Shown here in pieces: positions 1 to 43,800 of a stretch of 64,000 nt of DNA. A program made the translations under genes and the position numbers. The stretch's first letter is position 1; each line of letters starts with the position of its first letter. A model generated the notes under the pieces. That model was not told the origin of the DNA. It was given only the letters and a program-made list of their open reading frames with translations, and searched no databases. This DNA comes from Nemopilema nomurai (taxonomy: Eukaryota; Cnidaria; Scyphozoa; Rhizostomeae; Rhizostomatidae), in NCBI GenBank assembly GCA_003864495.1, contig ML133437.1, positions 2,480,001 to 2,544,000 of the forward strand, given 5' to 3'.

Positions 1-31192
<31,192 letters not shown>

Positions 31193-31870
31193 TTTTCCGT
31201 AATTTATTTATCCATTATTTGGCAACTCAAATATCAACTGGCAGAGCATTATCTAGAGGTATCAGGCAAAAAACCCTTTGCGACCATCCTGATGGGCGGG
31301 AAGGCAAGGACGTAGTCTTCCGTTCGGTTTGCGTTTGAACTATCCTGCAAATAAAAGCAATATTATTAAGAACTACTTTCATAAATATCAAGTTACATGG
31401 AAGACCATACCTATATATCTGGTTATCTTATGAATCCACTTTGATAGACAATTGACCGTTTGATCTCCATGCCTAAAGAGGCATTGGAATAGGATTCGAA
31501 AGTAGGCCCAAAATAAAAAAATTCATTGCGACATGTATTCATATATATGGCATTGCAGCTTTACCTTAGATGTTGTGGTACAAATATCTCAGCATGTCCT
31601 AACACAATCTTGAGTCTAGACACTTTCCTGGCATTTCCAATGTGAACTCCAATCTGCCGTACAGAAGTTTCAGGAGATTTTGCATGACAGTCATTTATTC
31701 TCCTTCCCGTCTGAAACCCCCATCTTGATATATGCTCCTCCACAGAACCCAAAATAAAGACACCTCGTGACTTGCAAATATTCCTTGCTGCTTATCTTTC
31801 TTAGTTTTTTTTAAACTGTTAATCCAACTATCAATAACTTCTGCTCCTCTTCCGGTCTAGAAGCGCGAGA
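31193..31870 (-). promoter_or_regulatory. Probable 5' UTR and promoter of WDFY3
   Basis: Upstream of the WDFY3 ATG there is an acceptor-like TTTTATTTGCAG at about 31346 on the minus strand. Further out there is an open, protein-like stretch ending in the donor ATCTAAG/GTAAAG near 31568. The simplest reading is two 5' UTR exons, about 31193-31345 and about 31568-31850. A minus-strand ACCGGAAGAGG near 31848-31856 is an ETS-type site common at broadly expressed promoters. The distal exon contains an ATG opening a short reading frame (31 codons), a possible upstream ORF. All of this is inference; no transcript evidence is available. Confidence 0.4.
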
Positions 31871-33651
31871 TACTTCGCAGAATGTAAGATTTCGGTCAAA
31901 GTGTATTGCCATCTTTACTTCGATTTGGTCCCAAAAGTACCTTGCTTTACAACTAGGTTAAGAAAAAGAAACTGCACACCATACTTAATGTCGATTTCAG
32001 TTTTCAAAGAAGGCTAACGCGATATTTCCGTGAAGCAAAACAGAAAGTTTAGGGTTCAAAAATAATCAATATGCAATCCAAATCGTCTTTCATGATTCAA
32101 GAATGCCAGCGTGTAATACACAAATAATTCAAGCTTCCAAAAGCGATTCGTTATTTGTCCCATAACAGTGTCTAAACACACAAACCTTAAATTATACCAT
32201 AAGCAAGAATTACCAACAATATGAGCCCAGGAGTTATTTGCTCTCTCATGAAAGATCCCTCAAATATTGTCACTGTCTGTGTGGTATTGATTGCAAGAGA
32301 CGTGAAGCGAGCAAAAGGAACGATCTAACAAAGGACTAGTGCATAAACGATATAATATTTATCAGACGAAAAATATACACATATACACATGTAAAGCAAA
32401 ACTTCGATATTTTTATTTTTTTCATGTTCCTATCATTTTACAATTTTTCTTCTGTTCCGATGCATCAGCAATGTCAATGTTATTCGCTTCCTGTAAAAGT
32501 GAAATAAAAATGGCTGAATATTAATTTTTGATAATATTAAATACCAAGCAATAAATCAAAGTCTTCGGTTGCAATAAAAATGTCCTGGATTATTGAACGA
32601 TCTCAAATAAAGAACAACCCCTAATATTTGGCGCACCATTACCCACTTAACCTCCAGTTTATGGAACAAGATGACCCCTTTCCTTTTTGAAAAGAGAACA
32701 GGCACTCTTGTCATGACGTGCAGCTTATGGTGATTCTAATCAACAAGACTTGAGCTATTCTCCTTTCACAACAATGTCCGTGGCACTCATCAGAAACAAC
32801 TTAAACATAGTAAATTAATTTTGTCTGATTGCATTGGGTACCTAGTCGAAACGTAGTACAATAGAGCTTCCCTCTTTGCAACGGATACCCCTGACCTTGA
32901 GAGGTAGAGTCCTGACATTAATTGACAAACATGGGGCTAAATTTTGAAGTTATAAAACTTATAAAAAGGGGAACAAAAACCCGCCAAAGGTGTCTCTGCT
33001 TCTAATTAATCCTATGTTAATTACATTTTGTCCCATTTCTCCCATTAGATAAAAGCAGGGCGGGCCTTCCCATGCTCCAGTCGTCTTTGGTTACTAATTC
33101 CTTTGGCTGTGTTACATTCCTAACCCAACTAGTTTTTGTTGATCAGCTGTCTCAGAAATTCACCACCAGAATCGGCTTGAATCGATCATTATTTATCACA
33201 TGTTTTACAGCAAAGTAGGCCTTGATTTGGAACAGGAGATGGTCCCACTTCGTCTTTAATCTGTGATAATCTCAAGGATGATCGTCCATCTTTCATTATC
33301 GAGCTGTTATATCGAGCAGATTTCCTGTAGGTGTTGCTATCACCCAAATGATACTTTTCTCAATTGATAAAAACCATAAGAAAATCCTATAAATATTCGT
33401 TCTTAAACTTCACCTTGCACTCTTAAGATCATTGTCAATAAAACTGGATATGACGAAGCAAGTATCGTATTTTCGAAAAATAAATTGCGAAACTGCTCTT
33501 GAAGCTAAACCTTTCATGGATTAAGAAACTGGGATACTGCCAAGACTCTGTTTCCTGAATGGTAACATTAGACCAGCGATTTAGTGCGTAGTATTGAAAA
33601 AATTTTCATGAGATACAAAAGTCAACAAAGAGCCGAATATTTGTTTTAAAT
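31871..33651. other. Spacer between WDFY3 promoter and the coiled-coil gene
   Basis: AT-rich. I see no exon with a credible frame and splice sites, no repeat and no RNA gene. It may hold the 3' UTR of the coiled-coil gene and promoter sequence of WDFY3. Confidence 0.5.
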
Positions 33652-36600
33652 TCAAGTACACCTCCGTTTCCATTTAATGAAATATTCTGCTGCTGCAATA
33701 TCCAGTTGAAAAATCGTTTCAAAATAGGCCAAAATGTATGAACTGATATTCACGAAAGGTCTACCCAACTCATTCAATGAGCCTTTTGAAGGTGACACGG
33801 ATGATTTCCTGAAACAGATTTTGAAGGAAGGGTCTTGGTCCACAGCCACAAATCCAAACACTGCAGTTCAAATTCGTAATTGATCTTATTGGAAGTAAAC
33901 TTAGCTTGTTAACCTTTTAATTAATTCGCCTGCTCACCTGCTCTGCTGCTGGGAAGGTGACCCTCAGAAGCCACTCCAGATTTAATGGAATCATCACTGT
34001 CGCTGTGGCACATCTAAAAGGGATAAAAGAGCTGAGTTCGAAGGAAATGCATTTCATGGGAGATGGAATGTGACGCATGGTTGAATCTCTTTGGGTGTGG
34101 CAATAAAACACCAATTATATTTTCCAACGGCACTTCTCGTTGCGCATAGGTAAGCTGAACTACCTGCTGAGGAGTTCCAATTAAAAGATGGGTCTTTGAA
34201 CCTACCAGGTGAGCCTGTACATTGGCTGCTGACGGTTCCCTGATCTCTCCGACACCCTTTTCGAATAAGCGCTCCAATTTTGCAGTGGAAGGCATGCTAG
34301 GCGCTTGCCTGTTGTATACACCAGAAGCTGTTTCGAGGCAGAAAGCATCACTTCTTGGGCCATTCCTTACCAACTTCGCTGTCTCGTTTTTGAGAAAGAG
34401 ACTCGTTATTGTTTCCAGCTCGTGCATCAACAATGGGTCGCATTTTGAAATGTCTTGCGCACAAGTACTCTTATTCTCCGTATGGTCCTCTGCGGTGACT
34501 ACCAAACAGCTTTCCGACCAACTAGCCTTACTTTGGAGGGAAATGTTGTACTGACACCGAGGCGTGGGCGACAACAAATCCGCAGTGTCCACGCCCAGTT
34601 CGATCAACGCCCTGGCAATACTCGCGCGGCAGGTGTGGGTCGCCACCATTTTAAGAAACCCTTCTTCAGACTTAACAACGGCTTCCTTACTAGTGGCTCT
34701 ACTGGTCTGGCTCGCCATGCCCCGCTCACATTCCACACGACAAAGTCCACTATTCACTTTGCTCACATCATCCTCTTGAACACCAAAACAGTTCTCTGCA
34801 ACCTCAGCTTGGTTGGAAGCCGAAAACAGATTGCTTTCCAAGGCCTTTGTCTCCAGCATGTCCTTTCCACATTGAATAAGGAATTTTGCAGTCCATAAAC
34901 GAAGTTCTTCTTCTGATTTTGCACACTGTTCCATCCCCTCGTTGCATTGCGCCATTGTTCCATGTATTGTGCGTACTATTTGCGTCAAGTCATGATGTAA
35001 ACTATTCTGAATGGACTTTACGTCTCCATCTGCTGTCTGATCATCTGCCTCTTCCCCAGCTAGTTTCTGCATTAATTCGTCTTCCATTACTGGCTCGTTC
35101 TTATTTGGCTCAGAAAATCCACCTCCGGTTGCCAGTACTCCATTCTTGTCCTTACAAATTTCTCCAAATTCTAAGCCTTCTTTGCTGCTAACTTTTCCGG
35201 CCTGGGACAGAGCTTCACTGACTATCCTTTCACTGACAATCTTTCTCTCTTGACCTCTTCCACCGTGGACAGCAATCATATTGTTCTCAAAACCTGTGTC
35301 TTTGCTGACCGTCCTTTCCGAATGAACTTCCTGTAAACTCTGCTTAATGACAGAATGTGCAACCCACTCTCCCAAAAGCGACCTCAGCTGGCCTACTTCA
35401 TCGACATGCCTCTTCTTGTCTCTGATTATCTCCTGTTCCAATTCAGTCAAATCAAAAATTACACCCTCTGCATTGCAATCCCTCATTTCTCCCTTATTCT
35501 GTAGCCCTAAGCTAGCTTTCAGACTTCTGATATGGAGACCAATCCTGCCAAAGTCGGCCCTCACACCCCTAGCCTCGTGTTCCACTTCCTGCACTCTTAA
35601 TGCGTCCAGTTCGCCATTCAAAGCGTCAATGGTCGCCTGGCTTCTTTGAAGTCCGTTTTTAAGAGTAGCTATCTCCTCATGTAGTTGCTGCTCTTTAGTC
35701 TCCATCTCGTTCCACCTGTCACCATTGTTTGCCAACGACATTGCTTTTTCAATGCTCAGTTTGCATATGAACGAGGCCACTGCTAGTTCCCATGCCTCCA
35801 CAGCTTTTTCCTTCTTCTCCAGATTTTTGCGTAACAAGCAAATCTCTCTAGTTGCTTTGAACAGTCTGCTTTTTATCATGCTAACCATTCCACCCTGAAG
35901 ACTTGCCTTTTGTTGGGCGTTTTGCACTTCCAACTTCAATTGATTTATAAGATCCTCACTACTTTGCAAGGATACCCGTTTCTCTTGACACTGACTTTTT
36001 AGATCAATTATCTTTTTCTTCATTCTTTCCATCTCCATAGTCTTTTGCTTTATTTGTCCTTTGTCAGACTTCGCTGCTCTTTTCAGCTCCTCGTTCTTCG
36101 TTTTTGTTTGGTTCAGTTCATTCATAATACAATCGATTCTCTTCACGTCACTCTCAATCGTTCTTTTATGCTTCTTCAGCTCATCCTCGCTCTGTTCTAG
36201 ACTCCTAACAAGGCTACAAATTTTGCTTTGAAAAGCTGTCTCCAGCTTCTGTTCATTCTCGCTATACTTTGCTTCAGTGACAGCTTTTGCGATGCTTTCC
36301 GCAACAACATACTCAGCAACCGCTCGTGGATCAAGCCCTCCTGTCTTACCTTTTCTGCTTTCTCCTTCTTCTTTACGTCTAAAGCATTCACAAGAGGCTT
36401 CCTCACTCTTCAAGGGTTTCCCAGCATTCGCAGCCTCTGATTCGGCTCCTTCCAAGCATGTTCCAATGGGCACCTTTTTGTGATCAACATCGTGAGCATT
36501 GAACTTGGTTTCACTTGTTCCAGATTGTTGCAAAGCATCGCTACGATCTTGAAGATTCAAGATATTCAGCTCATTAATGGCTCTTCGGACAGCAGTGTCC

Positions 36601-38107
36601 GCGACAAACTGCGCTAGCAGCTCTTTTGAACATCCGGACAAGGTCTCCCACTCTCCCTGTCCGGTGTCCGTACCCTTATGTAGCTCATCTGAGTGCGAAA
36701 CCCCATTTGTTTGGCTTTCCTCGGCCATGTCACGGCCTCCAATTTTGAAAATTGCGTCTACTGCATCCTTGATTTTTGACATTTCCTCCTCTAGGTTATA
36801 TTCTCTTCCCTCATTATCCATCGCAAGCATTATTCTGCAGTTTTCCAAAAAATCGAATTTTGCTTCAGACCTCTTTCCAGCTTTTAACTCTAGCAAAAAA
36901 TTTTCAAATATTATTCGGACGAGTGCAAAAACTTTTGCCAAATTTATTTGCTCAATGTTACATTGTAGGCCATTGCTACCAATAGGCTGCGTTTCCTTCT
37001 CCGGACATTCAAGTTTACCATATGCAACCTCTAAGCAATTCACCCTTTCTTTCAAGTTTACAATATCATTCAAACATTCATGCCCGTTCTCTTTTTCTTG
37101 CTCCACATACGCATGATGAGTTGGCATAACTATCTTTTGTTCAGCAAAGCATTGGTTCATTAAAAGAGTGCCGTCTTTCTTCGACCGCCCAGCCAATGCA
37201 GCAGCCTCCTTTGGAAAATAAGCAGCCTCTCTCGGAGGATCAGCAACCTTTCTTAAAAGATCAGCATCCGTAGCACTTTTCAATTGAAAAACGTCTTCAA
37301 GAACATGGAATTGGTGGTGCATCAGTTCTAAAAGTTTTTTATTCAGCTCGCCGTTAGCGTCTTGGTGTGTAACCCCCTTCAACTCACTGCAGCATGACCT
37401 GGAATTATATCCGTCTTCAATATTATACGGTCGGTCGTCGGCTCCGCAGGGGTTTTCCTGCACCTTACTGCCACCAATGCTAACATCATCCAAGTCAATA
37501 GAGAGGACATCCCTCAAAGCTTGGATATCTTTTCTGAAACTCTCCACCACATCCCAAACTTCGTTTAGCATTGATACAAAAAGCTGACATTGGCAAGCAG
37601 AACAGCATCCCGTCTCTGATGTTTGTAGCTCCGTTGCCATAGGGATATTCTCAATGACGTCATGCTTTGTATATTGGTTAACTTGATAGTTGGGCTCTCT
37701 GTTCACCTCATCAGCACTTCCAGCGTTACACTGTATTAATTCATTAATGCGCTCTTCAATGCTCCATGTTCGCGACTTTGCTGTTGTTACTGCAAGCTTT
37801 GTGTCTGATTCGCCACTAACAGAATTTATTTCAGTATTGTCCTTCCTCTGTTCAGCCTATAAGGTGAAAATGGATTTAAAATTGGTGCATTTGAGTAACA
37901 AAAGTATGCTTTGTAATTGCATTGTCTTAGGCAACAAGAACACTTGCAAAAGACTTCAGCCTCTACCTTCTCATTTTCGTATTTTGACAGCTCTCTACTC
38001 AAAACATATAGCCGCCATTCCTTTAAGCTCCCGTTTCTCTTGAGGTCCTCTAAACTTTTTCCAAAATGATCTTTATAAGAATCACCCTCGCAGCGATTTG
38101 CCTCCAT
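33652..38107 (-). CDS. Large coiled-coil protein of unknown function, four predicted exons
   Basis: Proposed exons: 37967-38107 (start MEANRCEGDSYKDHF), 34164-37856 (3,693 nt, 1,231 codons), 33938-34013 and 33652-33860 (stop). Total 4,119 nt, 1,372 residues, with all phases consistent and good splice sites (for example donor GAGAAG/GTAGAG, acceptor CACCTTATAG). I do not recognise the family. About residues 560-830 are Lys/Glu-rich heptad coiled coil (for example SLEQSEDELKKHKRTIESD, KTMEMERMKKKIIDLK). A near-N-terminal CCSACQCQ cluster is present. A short amphipathic helix recurs: LLAQFVADTAVRRAINEL (about 460), AVAEYVVAESIAKAVTEA (about 566), LLGEWVAHSVIKQSLQEV (about 880), VATHTCRASIARALIEL (about 1124). 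No signal peptide or membrane segment is visible. If exon 2 is read through without splicing, the frame instead ends at a TAG at 34014. Confidence 0.8.
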
Positions 38108-40888
38108 GTTTTGATGGCCTGATTCCCTGCCTGCGCTTCGTTTCAGGTCCGCGTCCTGCGCAGCAGCTAGTTGTGGTTAGCTGCGCAGCAATTAGTTGTG
38201 GCTAGTTGCCTTGGTCTCCAATATTGGCTTATTCTGTCGGGTGGGCCATTTCGTTGACATTGTCTGCGAAAAGATCAGGATTTTTCATATTGCAAGAATT
38301 TTAATTCTACAGGATCATTGAATGGCATACTTGTTTTGGCCTAGAATTTTAGAAGCCCTTTTAGAACCTTTCTGTCGATAAGAACCCTACCAAGGAAAAG
38401 TGCAATGTCTTAAAACATCTAAACAGCTTTGTATTTTTTTTTGCACTCACCAGAACCACCACTGACAATTTCACTTAATTTCAAACCAAAACATTAAGGT
38501 ATCCAACGGCACATGAAACATGAGTAAACTGGAAGTGAAATGAAGAGGTTGTCAAAAAAGAAATCATTTTACTTACTTTTATTCTTGAGAAATCACTGAG
38601 GTTGCGTGGTATATTGCGAAGGCAATTGAACCTTCAAGGTTTGTTGTAAGTTCTGGGCAAACTGGAGAAAAAACGATCAATCTATGTTGAGTGGCTCAAT
38701 ATCGAGCCTAAAAATCCACCGAAACAGATGGGAAACCGTTAGCCATCTTGCGGCCATCTTTCTGCCGTTCTTTTGCCGTCACAGCACTGAAGTCAATAGC
38801 TTTAACCTTACGTCTAGTAAAAGACGTGACGTCAGATTTAAATGTGACGTAACAACCAGGGCCCAGGCCTCGCAACAAGACAGCAGTGGAAAGCTAATGC
38901 ACTGTATATACTGCTGGACGAAGAAGAGACAGTGTTTAAGCTGTCATACAAAAGATATTGAAGTGGCCCGTCACGTGAAGGTTTCTATCAAACCATCACT
39001 GCGTCAAAACATTAAAATCTGCATAACATGGATTTTGTTCATACCAGGGTGGGACTGCGGTTCATAACGAGGCTACTTGAAACCCTTACTTCATGACGCT
39101 TGTTGATGCTTCCTTTGACACGATAAGAGCAGGATTATCACGTTGGGCTTCAGTCACATCAACTCTCTTGTCCTCCGCAAGCTTGGTGCTCCGCAGCCCG
39201 CACCCGGATTGCGCAGCCTAAAAACGGTCGAGGCCCCTATGTAGATTCAACTCACTGCTCAAGACCTTTTCAATACACGAACATAGCTTAGTAAACCCTT
39301 CTTTCCGAAATCAATAGTCGGCAAGTATTCTGAACCGGAGTCTTCAGTTGTTGCGAGTGAATTACACTTGGGAAATGGAACATTTTTTGCTTAAACGAGA
39401 ATGGAAAACCACACGTGACTCACCAAAAATTCCAGCGTACGAGAGAATTGCTTCCATTGACTAAGTCGCAAAATGTACATATCAGAGATTCGTAATCAGA
39501 AAACTGAGTCTTTAGAAAGGTCAGGCCTATTTGTACTTGATCGCTTGAAAACATTAGGCCGGTCAGCTAACTGTAATGTCAGCTTTCCGCTCTTGTCTTT
39601 TACGACTGTATCACGAATTACAAACGCTCGTTATAAGAAGGTCCAAAGCTTGGTCGTTGTGTGCATCACCTTTCAATCGGTGAAGTGTATCAACGGATTT
39701 GGTTTGAGCTGTATTTGTTGGAGCACACAAAAGTAGGATGCACAAAAATTAATACTAAGTCTTATTGCGAATACTACAAATTTTGTAAGCATTTAAATTC
39801 ATACTCATATCAACTCACATAAATTACTATGAATTATATAACGGCTCTAATGATTTCAACAGTGTCTCTGTTCACATTTTCTTAAAGCGTATTACTCAAG
39901 CGTCGACAGATCAAGCAATAGATCTAGAAAAAGTCTTTCAAATCTGTTTTCGAGACAATTGCCTAAAAACCGTTTAAAAACCAATCAACTGTTAACCTCT
40001 TACACAAAGACGCGTGCACCTGGGCATTTTTCATTGACAGACGATGCTCTTTCGAGATACGTTTTGAATGCAACGCAAAACACAGGGAAAGTATGATGTG
40101 ATCGGCTTTTTAGAGAGATTAATGCCTAATCCTTGGTTGAGAATATGATAAATCGTGTGTTTAAAAAACGATGAGCTCTTTGTTGGGATCCATTACATCG
40201 AGGCCATTTGTCACACACTGAATTTGTCTGTCTTCCTGCAACCTCAAAAGACAAGAGTGCCTGAAATTCGAAACATCAAACCGAGTGCCGCAACAGAGTC
40301 AATTATGACCTTGTTTTAGTGTTTGCAGCAATGCCCTTCTTACACTGAAAAAGACCGGTACAAAACTCAAACGAGGCTATATCAAACATCTGATACGAGG
40401 CTCGTTGTACTGCTATTCTCTGCGTAACCACGATTGGAATCCACGACTGGTTTTCAAAGAGGATGATATTAATCAAATTACTGGTTTACTAACAGCCATA
40501 CAGCAGTGCTGAATTGACTGGCAAACACAAACAAGCATAATTATCACATATATGAAAATGCCGGTTTTACAACACTAATGCAGAGAAAGATCTTACGGAA
40601 GTTCACGAGTCCGATGACGTTCTTTACAAGTTCGTTCACTGTCTGACCTCAAATCAGCTAGGCATACGAGAAGCTTCTTACCAGCCAATGACGAAGTCAG
40701 TCCATTTTTCGCATTCCCAGTCTGACGAGAAATGTTTTTTACATCTTAGGGTGACAAGCCTCGCGATTTCTGCCTTCTATAAAAGATGTGGAAGTGCCTA
40801 CTGCTTGCCAACACCCCAGTAATAAAATCTTTCTTCAAACGATGATACCAGGTAACAGAAGGTAGGCCTACTATTGTACATTGTACTA
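38108..40888. other. Spacer between coiled-coil gene 5' end and BMP gene 3' end
   Basis: Contains the upstream region of the coiled-coil gene, including repeated CAGCAGCTAGTTGTGGTTAG-like text near 38157-38205, and the presumed 3' UTR of the BMP gene. Small open frames here (for example 38684-39067) lack start context, splice sites or recognisable sequence. Nothing else is supported. Confidence 0.5.
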
Positions 40889-43800
40889 CTACTGGCACCC
40901 GCAGGTCTTGACCACCATGTTTTGGTACTTCTTAAGGACTACGTTGCTTTGGTCGTCGAGGAAAAGAACAGTGATCGTGGACAGTTGCACTGGAGCGCAA
41001 CAAGGCTGTGGTATTGAGGCGTGGGCCATCAAGTGAACCAACGTTTGCACGATGGCGTGGTTGGTGGCATTCATGTGTGCTCCCAGTGGAAATGGACAAT
41101 CACCGTGACAATAATACGCGGGGTATCCCTCGGGAGCAATTATCCAGTCCGCCCAACCGAGGTCATTGAAGCTGACATAGAGGCCGTGACGTCGACATTG
41201 GTCGTTGTTGTTGCGCTTGTATCGAGCTCCGGAGTTGAAGAGGCCGGGCTGTCCTTGCTTATGGCTGTTTCGCCCGAGGTACGTCTGCAGAAGACTGGGC
41301 ACGGATCGAGTTTTTCGGTGACGTCTCTTGCGCGGGTCGTCATTCTTCTGGATTTGCTCTATCAGAATGTCGTCACCTTTTGGCGTACGAAAGTAGGAAA
41401 CAAGGAAGGGGATTTGATCTGACGGGCCTTTGAAGTCGACCAGCCCCACGTCCTTCGTGCTCAGTTTGACGCCTTGTTCAGACTCACAGTGCACAAGAAG
41501 CCCATTGTTGGACCCTGAGACTTGTTTCCAAACTTTGACAAGGTCCGAAATGTTGAAGACCAACCAACCCGTTTCGTCGAAACCAATCAGCCGAGTGTCC
41601 ACAAGTCGATAACTCTTTCTGGGGATTACAATCTGAAAGATTTTGATGGTGAGGTACTTTCTCTTCGCGCTGTTGTCGCGGATTGCTTGCTTTCTGTACA
41701 GATGGAGCTGCGAGGCCAGGATGTCGTCATAAGCGACACTGGTGGCCAAATCGAAGTAGTGTGCGCCATCCTCGTCTGATGCGTTGGGTCTTGGCTTCAG
41801 CGCTGAAATACAAAAGTAACCGCATAAAATGATTGTCATCATTTGCTAAAACTAGTAGAGAGCTTCCAAATTAAAATTGGCCAATTTTTTATTATGACAT
41901 AAAACCGTACACTCGACTTCAAATACCTTTCGATATTGAAGTTTCGACTTCGCAACGGGAAAGGCTTGGGGCAGTAAACAACGCAATCCGTATTGAAGAT
42001 GCTTTGCTACTGAGTGCTCGTAAAAGCGAACCAAGAATATAAACAATTTCGCTATAATTAAAAGCTCCTTAGCTCTCTATAGCACTCTCCAGCCCTTGTA
42101 TACCTGCCACGTCTCTTTAACCATTCTTACTGTTTACAGCTCCGTGGTCACAACCTGCTGGCAGAATGATAGAATGACATTCCGCCTCTCCTTTCAATCA
42201 TATGGAAGCCAGATAACTAAAGATGACCTTGCACATCATGTGGATTAAGAAGCCAATGTCAAAGCTCTGGAGGTTAATGAGTTTTCTATCCTGTTAGTAG
42301 TTATTGCTGTGTCACTGTTGACTAATTATTAATCAAGTTAGGCGCTAAGTCGATCCAAAAGCAAGTGTTTCCTGTTTCGTTCGATCTTCGCTGCGAATAC
42401 GCTTGACTTCCACTGCGACAGCTTTCTGCCCGCGACGTACCCCCAAGTGATCCAGCGACTTACAGCATCCATTTGCTGTAAAAATACTTCAATCTTTTAT
42501 CAGTAAAGAAACGACCTACACAAATCATGCTCATTATTTGACCTGTCCGATGCCCTCAGAAAGTGGATCTTCTTTTCGATCCATTTGCAACGATGTTTTT
42601 CTAGCAGACTGTTTGTCATTGTCATGCCTTCACTAATTCTAAAAACGATGGCACAAAAAATTCTCTGTAGTACTTTGCTTTCCTTAACCGCGTAATCTTT
42701 GCAGCACTATTGACTCAGTTTCAATGGAGGAAGTGACAAAAACTCTAGTCTTTTCCCCAGCTCCCCATTGTCCCCTCTAGCCACGTGGTCGTCCCACCTG
42801 TCCCTCAATACCTAGTCCCCAATCCTTGGTGGTGATGCCCCCAAAGAACATGTCAACTGGTTCCTTTCACCTGGTCCCCACTCCATTTCTTCTCTGCATC
42901 GGTTCGCTACGCGTTTTCTATTTTTTTCCTTTATTTTCCCCAAAATGTCCACGGCCAACTAGTCTAACCTATCACTTAGGCCCCCATCATCTAGTCTAAG
43001 CAACTGGTCCACTCGTGTCCCACAGTGCCCTCTCCTCCGACAAAAATTTACATTAAGGCACAGCGGCATAGTTTTCCATACAATGTCTTTATTCATTGCA
43101 GCCGATGCCCTGGAACACTGAACAGGAACCCGTCTTGGCACCAATTCGATTTGTGTCACGTGCTCAGTAATGGTAACAAGAAAAGGTTGGATTCAGCCGT
43201 AGTGGGCTTCTCGTCAAAGATGAGCACCAAATAGTTGCAACGTAAGCCGGGCTAAAAACTGGATAATCCACGAGATGAGGGACATCCCGGCAAATGATTT
43301 GAAGTAGGAAATGATAAAAAGCACCGCTAACCTAACGAATTAGCATTCCATAATCTGAGATATTGAATTCGAAGTGGGATTATTTTGCATAAAAGCGCCT
43401 CGAGATCTAGGATTCAAATGTCAGTTTGCGCCTATAATCCTAAACTAGAAACATTTCTGCTTCTTCAATTTCAAAGTACGTCGATTGACTAGTACTATTA
43501 TCTCGAAAAACTTGCTGTCTCATTTTCTAAAAGGGTGTTCGATGAACAGGGGCCTTACGAGAAAGCCAGCAAAAACAATTGGCCATAGGAGGCTTTTTAA
43601 CTAGCCTTTTCTATTGCATCATTGACACAAGGGAGTCGATCAGTGATTTAGCTTTTTCCACAGCCAAAAATAAAGTGGAAATCACAAAATGTCATGATCT
43701 TGCAGAGTATTAGGGCCTCATTCGGAACTGATGTCTACAAAAGGGAGCAAAAAGAGAAAAAAAACAAACTTCAGGCAAGCTGAATAATGTTGCACCATAC

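Noticed and set aside
34222..37116. Several plus-strand frames antisense to the coiled-coil exon
   Set aside because: Shadows of the long minus-strand coding exon.
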